The notes under the pieces were generated by a model. The model had not been told where the DNA came from, searched no databases, and saw nothing but the letters and a program-made list of their open reading frames with translations. Positions 57,142 to 64,000 of a stretch of 64,000 bases of DNA are shown here, piece after piece. The stretch lies in assembly GCA_020634115.1 (NCBI GenBank), contig JACKCH010000012.1, forward strand, positions 806,001 to 870,000. The letters run 5' to 3'. Origin of the DNA: Anaerolineaceae bacterium. Lineage in GTDB: Bacteria; Chloroflexota; Anaerolineae; Aggregatilineales; Phototrophicaceae. How positions within the stretch are numbered: position 1 is the first letter of the stretch; every line of letters begins with the position of its first letter. The position numbers and the translations under genes are program-made.

Positions 57142-57849
57142 TTAGCCCCTCAATCCGGCGGCGAAAGCCTGGAGTTTCTCCCCTGCCCCGCCGATGATAG
57201 GGCGGCCATGCCCCATACACAGAATATCGGGGTTAAGCGCGGCAATCTTGCGGACAGATTGCTTCGCCATTGCCATATCGGGCGTGAAGGCCGCGATGGG
57301 CAGCGCCAGCCCCCAGGGGAGGCGCATCACACCATCGCCACAAAACAGGACACGACGTTCCGACCACCAGTAACTCACATGCCCGGGACTGTGACCGAAC
57401 GTTTCGACCACTTCCAAGCCGGGCAGAATATCATCCAGTTTGTCGCCTTCCTTGAATTCGACATCCACCCGCGCAGGGGGTGGCGGTGACATAGCCGGGA
57501 AGGACGCCATTAACCGGGCGAAACCCCGCAACTGTTCGGGCCTGGGACGAGGCGCGATGGCACCGCGCACCACCGCCGCATCCCGGTGATGAATACCAGT
57601 ATGGGCATTCGTGAGACTCTGAAACGCGGCCAGCCCGCCCAGATGATCCGGGTGAGCGTGGGTGATGAGAATATGGTGGATGTCGCTCAACTGATACCCC
57701 ATCATCTTGAGCTGAGGTTCGAGCTTCTGAGGCGTTTGCGGTGAAAGGCTGGTGTCTATCAATGTCAGCCCGTCTGAACCGGCAATGATATAGATACGCC
57801 CGACAGACATCCCCGGCACTGCGTAAATATGATCGGTGATTTTTTCCAT
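57142..57849 (-). CDS. Metallo-beta-lactamase-fold hydrolase
   Basis: 235 residues with THAHPDHLGG (the HxHxDH zinc motif), a later FGHSPGHVSYW strand carrying the third His, FCGDGVMRLPWG with the bridging Asp and MGHGRPI with the last His. A typical small MBL hydrolase; substrate class (glyoxalase-like, nitric-oxide-related, lactonase) is not decided. First gene of the operon with the two four-helix membrane proteins (gap 3 bp), so it is functionally linked to membrane chemistry. No clear ribosome-binding site before the ATG. Confidence 0.88.
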   Translation of the reverse strand: MEKITDHIYAVPGMSVGRIYIIAGSDGLTLIDTSLSPQTPQKLEPQLKMMGYQLSDIHHILITHAHPDHLGGLAAFQSLTNAHTGIHHRDAAVVRGAIAPRPRPEQLRGFARLMASFPAMSPPPPARVDVEFKEGDKLDDILPGLEVVETFGHSPGHVSYWWSERRVLFCGDGVMRLPWGLALPIAAFTPDMAMAKQSVRKIAALNPDILCMGHGRPIIGGAGEKLQAFAAGLRG

Positions 57850-58042
57850 TCGTGCTGCAACCTAATAAATAACTCAAAAAATCCTGCTTGTGATTTTAGA
57901 AAATAACGGGTGATTTTCCAATCCTTTCCGGTTCTCTATCCAGAAAACGGCAAATTTGACTAATTGCCGATGCTTTAGGAAACATTGACAAGTTTCAGCA
58001 CTATAATAGAGATGAATAGAGGCTGCATTAAGGAAAGCTTAG

Positions 58043-60490
58043 ATGTCCGCCTGGCTCATACGAATTTTGGCATTACCCTACTCTGACGATGAGGAAACAA
58101 ACCACACTGCAACGCTGTTGGGATTAAGCCTGCCTCTGGCTTTCACTCTCAATCTCATATTCCTGATTATCATATGGTTATTTCTACCCCAGGAAACATT
58201 CTTTCTGGCAGCACTCCTGATGGGGTTGATGTTGGATGCGATTGCGCTATGGTGCTTGAAAAGGGGTTATGCGCAGTTCGCTGCCTGGTTCGTCACGCTA
58301 ATCATTATCGGACTGGCAGGAGTCGTTGCATTTATCATCGGCACCGATTACGAAGCCGTCTTTATCACTCAATTGGTTGCGATTCTATTTGCCGGGCTGG
58401 TGTTGGGGTCACGCGCTGTACCGGTGGTCAGCGGGTTTACCCTGGTCTTATGGCTTGTTGCGTTGATCGTCCATGAATCGGGCCTCTTTCGCCTTGTTTC
58501 TGATGTGTCTGTTTTTGTCTTCGCCAGCGTGTTTATCTTCTGGTCAGTCCATTACACCGAGCAAGCCCTGAGCAACGCCCACAAGACCGCCACCGCCCTG
58601 CGCGATGCGATGGCCCAAGTGCGGCAGACGACTATCTCGCAGACATTCCTGGATAACATTCTCCAGTCTTTAGCCGACATGCTGGTTGTGCTGGATATGG
58701 AAGGCCGGATTGTCATGACGAATGAAGCTCTGCTGAACTGCCTGGGTTACGAGCGAACGCAGTTGATAGGGGAGCCATTTAATCGGATTCGAGTTTCGGT
58801 TGCTACAGGTGACTTGAGCATGGATTCATTGCTTGCTAACGCGGAAACGCCGCAACAGGCAGAATCCGAATACCGGTGTATGAGCGGGGAAATCATTACC
58901 GTGTACTGTTCCTGCCATCCCTTGACGAGTGAGGATGGGCAAGTACAGGGTGTGGTATGCGTGGCGCAGGACATAACCGAACAGAAACGCAACCGCCAGG
59001 CAGCCGCTGAGAGCGAGAAACGGTTTTTAGCGGTAGCTGAGGCCAGTGAAGCCGCTGTGATTATCGCTAACGAATCCGGCATTCTATATACAAATTCTGC
59101 CACTGAACGGATTACGGGGTGGAGTTGCGAGACGATCCGACAAATGGGTTTGCCGAACCTGTTTCATGAAGAATATCGGATGCGTGTCATGCTTCTATTC
59201 GACAAGCTGCTGCATGGGGATGCCGCCGCTTCTCAGATCGAAGCCCGTGTGTTGAACCCCCAGGATGAGGAAAAATGGTTGTATTTTTCGGCAGCAGCGG
59301 CAGAGATGGACGACGCGCCCGCGCTCGTGATTACGGCACTCGACATTTCCAAGCGGAAACAGGCTGAAGAAGAACGAATGGAAAACGAAGCACTCAAGAG
59401 CGCCTTCCTTGAGGCCTCGTTGGATGCGCTTATCCTGACCGATCAGGAGGGTAATGTCCTGGAATACAACCGTGCGGCTGAAGAAATCTTCGGGTATTCC
59501 CGATCCGAGGCCATCGGCCAGAACGTCAATGACTTAATTGTCTCTGAAAAATACCGGGAAACACACTCCCGTCATTTGCATAATTTCTGCTCGGGCAAAG
59601 AAAGCCGGTTAATTAATCAACGATTGGAAGTGATGGCAAAAGCCAAAGGCCGTCGTGAAGTACCGATTGAACTGACGGTCTCTTCAATTCAATTCGGGGA
59701 TAAGATCCTGGTTGCTAGCTACCTGCGTGACATCAGTGAGCAGATCAAGGCGAAGGAAGTAGAGCGGATTGCCAATGCTGAAAAAGAGCGCGTGCGCGTT
59801 TTGAGCGAATTTGTCCGCGATTCATCGCATGATTTCCGCACACCGCTTTCCTCCATCAATACCAGTCTGTATCTGATGCAGCGGACGAATGATGAGCATA
59901 AGCGGAATGACTATGCCATGACGATCATCCGGCAGACTGCAAGACTGGAGAAACTGATTGAGGGCATGATTACAATGGTTCAACTGGAAAGTGACACTGA
60001 GTTCATGCCGCAGTCTATTGATATGAACGGGCTGATCCGAGACATCTGTGTACGAATTCGTTCTCTGGCGTCTGCCAAAAATCAGGAGATCATCCTTGAT
60101 CTTGAACCTGACCTCCCGCATATCAGTGCCGTCGGACATCAGATCGGACGTACCATCACCGAACTACTGGAAAATGCAGTTATCTTCACGTCCCCAGGCG
60201 GTGAAATTCACGTCAGAACAGGTGTGGAAGACCAGACCATGCAGATAGAGATACGAGACAACGGTATCGGAATCAGCGAGGAAAATCTGCCGAATATTTT
60301 TAACCGCTTCTATCGGGTGGATATATCCCGTTCGACTGAAACCGGCGGTGTCGGATTAGGGCTGCCGATTGCACAAAAAATCGCCCAGCAGCATGGTGGG
60401 CGGATTGCAGCTGAAAGTGTCCTGGGACATGGCAGCACATTCCGGGTTTTTCTGCCTGTTCAGCATGACCCCGAAGCCGTTCAACCATAA
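58043..60490 (+). CDS. Membrane-associated PAS sensor histidine kinase
   Basis: 815 residues. About six N-terminal membrane helices (residues 25-175), then three PAS domains (about 200-310, 325-440, 455-560; e.g. LDNILQSLADMLVVLDMEGRIVMTNEALLNCLGYE), a HisKA helix with RDSSHDFRTPLSSINTS (phospho-acceptor His about 595) and a HATPase_c domain with N-box ELLENAVIF, G1 DNGIGI and G2 GGVGLGLPIA. All kinase boxes intact. It would sense via PAS ligands. No response regulator is adjacent; the kinase-REC fusion at 61321 and the receiver at 15801 are the nearest candidates. AAGGAAAGCTTAG precedes the ATG. Confidence 0.92.
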   Translation: MSAWLIRILALPYSDDEETNHTATLLGLSLPLAFTLNLIFLIIIWLFLPQETFFLAALLMGLMLDAIALWCLKRGYAQFAAWFVTLIIIGLAGVVAFIIGTDYEAVFITQLVAILFAGLVLGSRAVPVVSGFTLVLWLVALIVHESGLFRLVSDVSVFVFASVFIFWSVHYTEQALSNAHKTATALRDAMAQVRQTTISQTFLDNILQSLADMLVVLDMEGRIVMTNEALLNCLGYERTQLIGEPFNRIRVSVATGDLSMDSLLANAETPQQAESEYRCMSGEIITVYCSCHPLTSEDGQVQGVVCVAQDITEQKRNRQAAAESEKRFLAVAEASEAAVIIANESGILYTNSATERITGWSCETIRQMGLPNLFHEEYRMRVMLLFDKLLHGDAAASQIEARVLNPQDEEKWLYFSAAAAEMDDAPALVITALDISKRKQAEEERMENEALKSAFLEASLDALILTDQEGNVLEYNRAAEEIFGYSRSEAIGQNVNDLIVSEKYRETHSRHLHNFCSGKESRLINQRLEVMAKAKGRREVPIELTVSSIQFGDKILVASYLRDISEQIKAKEVERIANAEKERVRVLSEFVRDSSHDFRTPLSSINTSLYLMQRTNDEHKRNDYAMTIIRQTARLEKLIEGMITMVQLESDTEFMPQSIDMNGLIRDICVRIRSLASAKNQEIILDLEPDLPHISAVGHQIGRTITELLENAVIFTSPGGEIHVRTGVEDQTMQIEIRDNGIGISEENLPNIFNRFYRVDISRSTETGGVGLGLPIAQKIAQQHGGRIAAESVLGHGSTFRVFLPVQHDPEAVQP

Positions 60491-60513
60491 TGAAGTGCAT
60501 CACTGGCCCTTTC

Positions 60514-61116
60514 CTAGGTTGCCAATTGCTCCAATATAGGAATGATCTGGCGGGCGGCCTGCCCCCGGTGGCTGATGCGGTTCTTCTCTTCGGCTGGGAC
60601 ACTGCTCCAGGCGATGTCATAGCCCTGTGGGATGAAGATGGGGTCATAGCCAAATCCATTATCGCCATCGTCTTCGACCAGCGCGATATGCCCTTCGCAA
60701 ATGCCTTTGACCGTTGTTACCGCATCCAAACCCGGTTGCGCCAGAGCGATGACACATACGAAGCGTGCCGTCCGCTGCGCGAATGGTGCGCTGCCAAGTT
60801 CACGCAGTAGCTTCTGGCGGCGCTGGGCTGTCGTCAGGCCGGAGCCACCATAACGGGCCGGATAGACGCCCGGTTCGCCACCCAAGGCATCCACAAACAG
60901 ACCGGTATCGTCCGCCAGGGTGAGTAGCCCACTGGCCTGTGCATAGGCCGCCACTTTCGCCCCGGCATTGGCTTCCAGGGTCGTGCCATCTTCGGATACT
61001 TCCATATCCGCCAGGCCAACATCGCGCAGACTCAGGCAGCGCACCGGCAGTCCAGCCAGTAATTCTTCGTATTCCCGCAATTTTCCGGCATTGCCGGTAC
61101 CAATTAAAATATCCAT
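60514..61116 (-). CDS. rdgB: Non-canonical purine NTP pyrophosphatase
   Basis: 200 residues, RdgB/HAM1 family; removes dITP/XTP to prevent mutations. Motifs: ILIGTGNAGKLREYEELL, VSEDGTTLEANAGAKVAAYA, TLADDTGLFVDALGGEPGVYPARYGG, GFGYDPIF, and SHRGQA at the C-terminus. Complete; the catalytic Asp in ADDTGL is present. Convergent with the histidine kinase gene and lacking an obvious terminator between. Start ATG 61116; GTGAGGT lies before it. Confidence 0.93.
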   Translation of the reverse strand: MDILIGTGNAGKLREYEELLAGLPVRCLSLRDVGLADMEVSEDGTTLEANAGAKVAAYAQASGLLTLADDTGLFVDALGGEPGVYPARYGGSGLTTAQRRQKLLRELGSAPFAQRTARFVCVIALAQPGLDAVTTVKGICEGHIALVEDDGDNGFGYDPIFIPQGYDIAWSSVPAEEKNRISHRGQAARQIIPILEQLAT

Positions 61117-61320
61117 CTGACCTCACGTATGGGACACACCTCATGCCTTATGATAGCAGAGTGCCGCCATAGAATCAGGGGATGTTTTGGGCATGGATAT
61201 TCTTGGCAAAATCGGATTTGGAATTCTGGCTGATTCGTGTGCAACCTTAAACGGTTTGTGTTATGCTACACTGCATATCCCTTAAGGTGACGAAATAACA
61301 GCCAGAATCTGGATCACAAT

Positions 61321-62865
61321 ATGATTGGACGAAAACTACGCAACCGTTATGAAATTGTCGAGCATATCGGAGATGGTTCGACAGCCACCGTATACAAGGC
61401 GGTGGATACCCGCCTAGGGCGCGAAGTAGCGCTGAAAATTCTTCTGCCGCATGTGCGCGACACGACCCGTCTGCGCTTTTTCCAGGAAGCCCGCGCTGCT
61501 GCCCAACTCAATCACGGCAATGTTATGGCGATTTTCGATATGGATGACGAAGATGACTATCATTTTCTGGTCGTCGAGTATGTCCAGGGTAAATCACTGA
61601 CGGAATTTATCCCCTCCAGTCCGAATGTGGTGGTTGATCTGGGACGGCAGATTGCCCAGGCGCTACAATACGCGCATGATAATTCCATCATCCACCGGGA
61701 CATCAAACCGGCAAACATCAAAGTCACACCGGATAACCAGGTCAAGATTATGGATCTGGGATTAGCGCTGCCCAAAGAAGCTACGCGAGTTACGGCGGAA
61801 GGTATGGTAATCGGCACGCCGGCCTATCTGTCGCCAGAGCAGGCGCAGGGACACACGCTGGATCATCGCACGGATATCTATTCATTAGGGGTCGTCCTCT
61901 TTGAAATGGCGACAGGTCATCTGCCTTTTGATGCCGATGAGATTCCAGCGTTACTGCTCCAGCAGGTCAAACAACCCCCGCCCCCGCCACGCCTGCTCGT
62001 GCCAGATCTGCCAGTCGGATTAGAGCGCGTTATTCTACGCTGCCTGGAAAAAAACCCGGCACGCCGTTACCAGTCATGCAAGGCACTGGCGGAAGCGCTC
62101 GATGCTGCCTTAACCCCCACCGGGATAACGCAATCCACAGCTCCGGCAGTAACCGAACCCTCCGGCAAATTGATTACTGAATCTGGACGAGAAATTCTCA
62201 AGCGGATCAAACCAACGCTGCGGATTGTTCTGGCGGATGACCATACGATTCTGCGTAAGACGTTAGCATCCATGCTGGAATCCCGCGACGATTTCGTTAT
62301 TGTGGGCGAAGCTGCAGATGGCGAGGCCGCCTTACAGCAGGTTACATCTATACTCCCCGATGTACTGCTGCTGGATTTGAATATGCCGGGAAAGGGTGGG
62401 TTAGAAGTCCTACCGGTCATCCGCGCTGAAGCACCGAATGTCAAAGTCATTATTCTGACTGGGCGTGAAGAAGAATGGTATATTATGCGGGCGCTGCGTG
62501 CCGGGGCGCATGGCTACATTCTTAAGTCCGCCGATGAAGAAGAACTGGTAGATGGTATCTTCAAGGTCATCCAGGGACAGATGGTGCTTGGCAAAGGAGT
62601 TGCCGAGCGCATCGTAACGGGTCTGATTGGTGGTGACCACGAACAGATGATTAACAATACGGAGAAATTAATCCTGCTGCATGTGGCGGCAGGTTACGAA
62701 AACCCGGACATTGCTAAACAGCTCAATCTTTCGATGTCAGTGGTCATCGAAACGCTGGCACAGATTATGAATAAGCTGGATGCAAAGGACCGCAACGCTG
62801 CCGCTTTACGGGCGCTGCGCCAGGAGATTATCAGCCTGGATGATTTGCATGACCTGGACGTGTGA
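61321..62865 (+). CDS. Ser/Thr protein kinase fused to response regulator and HTH
   Basis: 514 residues in three parts. Residues 8-265 are a Hanks-type kinase: YEIVEHIGDGSTATVYKAVD, VALKILLP (catalytic Lys), HRDIKPANIKV, IMDLGLA (DLG instead of DFG), GTPAYLSPEQ and DIYSLGVVLFEM. Residues about 298-420 are a receiver domain: RIVLADDHT, DVLLLDLNMP (phospho-Asp about 351), ILTGRE, and K in ILKSAD. The rest (435-514) resembles a LuxR/NarL helix-turn-helix (TEKLILLHVAAGYENPDIAKQLNLSMSVV) but lacks the usual strict spacing. Kinase plus response regulator in one polypeptide would couple Ser/Thr and His-Asp signalling. The ATG at 61321 has no strong SD. Upstream is a gap of 204 bp. Confidence 0.88.
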   Translation: MIGRKLRNRYEIVEHIGDGSTATVYKAVDTRLGREVALKILLPHVRDTTRLRFFQEARAAAQLNHGNVMAIFDMDDEDDYHFLVVEYVQGKSLTEFIPSSPNVVVDLGRQIAQALQYAHDNSIIHRDIKPANIKVTPDNQVKIMDLGLALPKEATRVTAEGMVIGTPAYLSPEQAQGHTLDHRTDIYSLGVVLFEMATGHLPFDADEIPALLLQQVKQPPPPPRLLVPDLPVGLERVILRCLEKNPARRYQSCKALAEALDAALTPTGITQSTAPAVTEPSGKLITESGREILKRIKPTLRIVLADDHTILRKTLASMLESRDDFVIVGEAADGEAALQQVTSILPDVLLLDLNMPGKGGLEVLPVIRAEAPNVKVIILTGREEEWYIMRALRAGAHGYILKSADEEELVDGIFKVIQGQMVLGKGVAERIVTGLIGGDHEQMINNTEKLILLHVAAGYENPDIAKQLNLSMSVVIETLAQIMNKLDAKDRNAAALRALRQEIISLDDLHDLDV

Positions 62866-62905
62866 TCGGCGTTTAGAACACCGAAGAAAAATCACGGGCA
62901 GTGTA

Positions 62906-63058
62906 TCAGCAATTTCCTGCAAGAGGGTAATGGCGGTGGTCATCGTCTAGAATTGGCGTATCCGCTGCCCAACAAGCCACATAATCACCGAGGTGAGTAG
63001 CGCCGGTCATTATGCTCCATTCGCCATACTGCTGAAGAAAACAGGTAAATTCAGAGGG
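62906..63058 (-). pseudogene. Possible decayed coding remnant
   Basis: On the minus strand a frame reads EFTCFLQQYGEW, then MTGATHLGDYVACWAAD, ending in PLAGNC and TGA. The composition is protein-like, but there is no start codon with ribosome-binding site at its beginning, and a second frame (from an ATG near 62943) continues protein-like for 20 more residues, hinting at a frameshift. Not recognised; could also be chance. Confidence 0.25.
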
Positions 63059-63069
63059 TGTATTGGTTG

Positions 63070-63579
63070 CTAACCTGTGGGGCTGTTTTCCGTCAGAAAG
63101 TTATCGAATTCAATCAGGTCATACAATGCAAACTCGGCCATCTCCCAGAGGTCGCCACTGGGAACGCGGGTAATATCTGGATGCGGGCGCGAAGCTTCAC
63201 CCAGAATCATCAGCATATCACGCAGCACAGCCTCCTGATGGGCACGCATCCGGTTAAAACGGGATAGCGCCTGCATCACAGCCCGATCTTGCTGCACCAT
63301 CCGCTTGGTTTCCGGTGACTCGTAATAATACTGCTGCCGCCAGTGGCGATGCTCGTTGACAATCTCTTCAATCTGCTCACGGATATAATGCAACGCATTA
63401 AGAGTGTGAAGGTACTGGTTGCTGTGATCGGCCAGCATCATTTGCTCGAGCAGGTCCAGGTATGTTTGCGCCTGTGCCAACCGTTTCCGATATTCGTTGT
63501 TTACCCGCCACAGCAGGTCGCCGCCGGTCTGCATATTGAATCCTGGCACTCCCAGATTGATATGTTTATCTTCGCACAA
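63070..63579 (-). CDS. Hypothetical coiled-coil protein
   Basis: 169 residues, soluble and rich in charged and aromatic residues (HRHWRQQYYYESPETKRM). Predicted long helices with heptads from residue 25 to 125; no membrane segment. No known family. The start is ATG 63579; the internal MQTGGDLLWRV start (63534) would also fit. Isolated on the minus strand, between the STPK fusion gene and an acidic gene, each in the opposite orientation. Confidence 0.55.
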   Translation of the reverse strand: MCEDKHINLGVPGFNMQTGGDLLWRVNNEYRKRLAQAQTYLDLLEQMMLADHSNQYLHTLNALHYIREQIEEIVNEHRHWRQQYYYESPETKRMVQQDRAVMQALSRFNRMRAHQEAVLRDMLMILGEASRPHPDITRVPSGDLWEMAEFALYDLIEFDNFLTENSPTG

Positions 63580-63589
63580 ATCAAAAAGT

Positions 63590-63619
63590 TTGCCAAGTCA
63601 GTCGTCATAAATCTATGAT
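63590..63619 (+). promoter_or_regulatory. Putative promoter towards the right-edge gene
   Basis: TTGCCA (63590-63595), 18-bp spacer, TATGAT (63614-63619). It would give a leader of about 210 nt for the gene at 63836. A second TATGAT is at 63663 (GTGGTATGATAC). Confidence 0.35.
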
Positions 63620-63835
63620 AGAATATATGTTCTCTACGGGCGCAAATGTGGTAAAATTGTGGTATGATACTGAAGTATTTTATTGGTATCTTGCAACGTA
63701 GTTCGCAGTTACGCGGTTGACTGTGCAGGCAGCGGCCTGATAAGACCTGCTCCACTAGAAACCGTTTCTCCACTTGTGTAAGTCCTGGCAATGTTCCAGC
63801 ACTGCCCGTAGGCCATTTAGCAGCAGGAAATTCCT

Positions 63836-64000
63836 ATGAGCATGTACCGTAAAGACAAAGACGACGACTTGAAAGACGATCCTTACTACGAAGACGACGA
63901 ATTCGAAGACGACGAATTTGAAGATGACGACGAAGACGATTCTTCGATAGCGTCACGAATCGGTAGTAGCGGACGTGTTAACCCATACTCACAAGGTAGA
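63836..64000 (+). CDS. Acidic low-complexity protein, truncated by right edge
   Basis: Open from ATG 63836 to the last base (55 codons seen). The first 50 residues are very rich in Asp/Glu, with a repeated YEDDEFEDDEFEDDDEDD block, then turn to SSIASRIGSSGRVNP. The block is made of imperfect 15-bp DNA repeats (GAAGACGACGAATTC units). AGGA lies 8 nt before the ATG. The continuation is outside the window, so its domain is unknown; acidic N-termini of this kind occur in DNA/RNA-binding or secreted proteins alike. Confidence 0.6.
   Translation, partial: MSMYRKDKDDDLKDDPYYEDDEFEDDEFEDDDEDDSSIASRIGSSGRVNPYSQGR

Overview
The window is a dense bacterial chromosome segment of about 55% GC, without rRNA genes, prophage or recognisable insertion sequences. 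Its proteins suggest Chloroflexota, probably an Anaerolineae-like lineage. The supporting signs are secreted proteins with Thr/Pro-rich linkers and SH3b or PPC repeats, ArnT/PMT-type glycosyltransferases, an 11-haem c-type cytochrome paired with a two-domain rhodanese, a PucR regulator, a YfbK-like VWA lipoprotein and TIR/NACHT/FGE conflict genes. This assignment is inference from gene content; no marker gene was compared.

Layout. 1-11.5 kb is a minus-strand run: a truncated SDR gene, an ABC-F ATPase, a membrane protein, a DUF6273 protein, an ABC-2 exporter pair, MazG, a thioesterase, two small Imm17-like membrane proteins, an M19 dipeptidase and a beta-lactamase-fold hydrolase. A 54-bp copy of the mazG 3' end lies between the DUF6273 gene and the membrane protein gene. 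12.1-18.6 kb is an accessory island: HEAT-repeat protein, TIR-FGE fusion, a small adaptor-like protein and a lone receiver domain on the plus strand, facing a NACHT NTPase on the minus strand. The adaptor and the NACHT protein share an NV(V/I)IAGRD(A/V)Y motif, so I read the island as one NTP-dependent conflict (defence) system.

19-30 kb holds a Sat-CysC fusion, SH3b and FkbM genes, a degenerate M23-SH3b-glycoside hydrolase fusion, a multihaem cytochrome gene interrupted by an in-frame TGA behind a CRP/FNR-type palindrome, a rhodanese, and lysC. lysC lies behind a complete attenuator: a consensus promoter, a Met/Thr-rich leader peptide and an intrinsic terminator. 30-45 kb holds a TolB-like protein, tRNA-Gly, citrate synthase, a VWA lipoprotein, two GT39 membrane glycosyltransferases (one next to a perfect CRP-type site), a CBS protein, a KorA-type oxidoreductase subunit without its partner, a PhnD-like lipoprotein and two GT2 enzymes.

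45-64 kb is the information-processing and signalling part: dnaA with a 551-bp flanking gap containing a direct repeat (possible oriC), a PucR regulator, a DnaB-like RecA-core ATPase, a primary-type sigma factor with a 13-bp-stem palindrome in its leader, MoaB-like and cold-shock genes, an MBL hydrolase operon with two paralogous four-helix membrane proteins, a PAS histidine kinase, RdgB, a Ser/Thr kinase fused to a response regulator, and an acidic protein cut off by the right edge. The best candidates for follow-up are the conflict island, the cytochrome TGA and the lysC attenuator.
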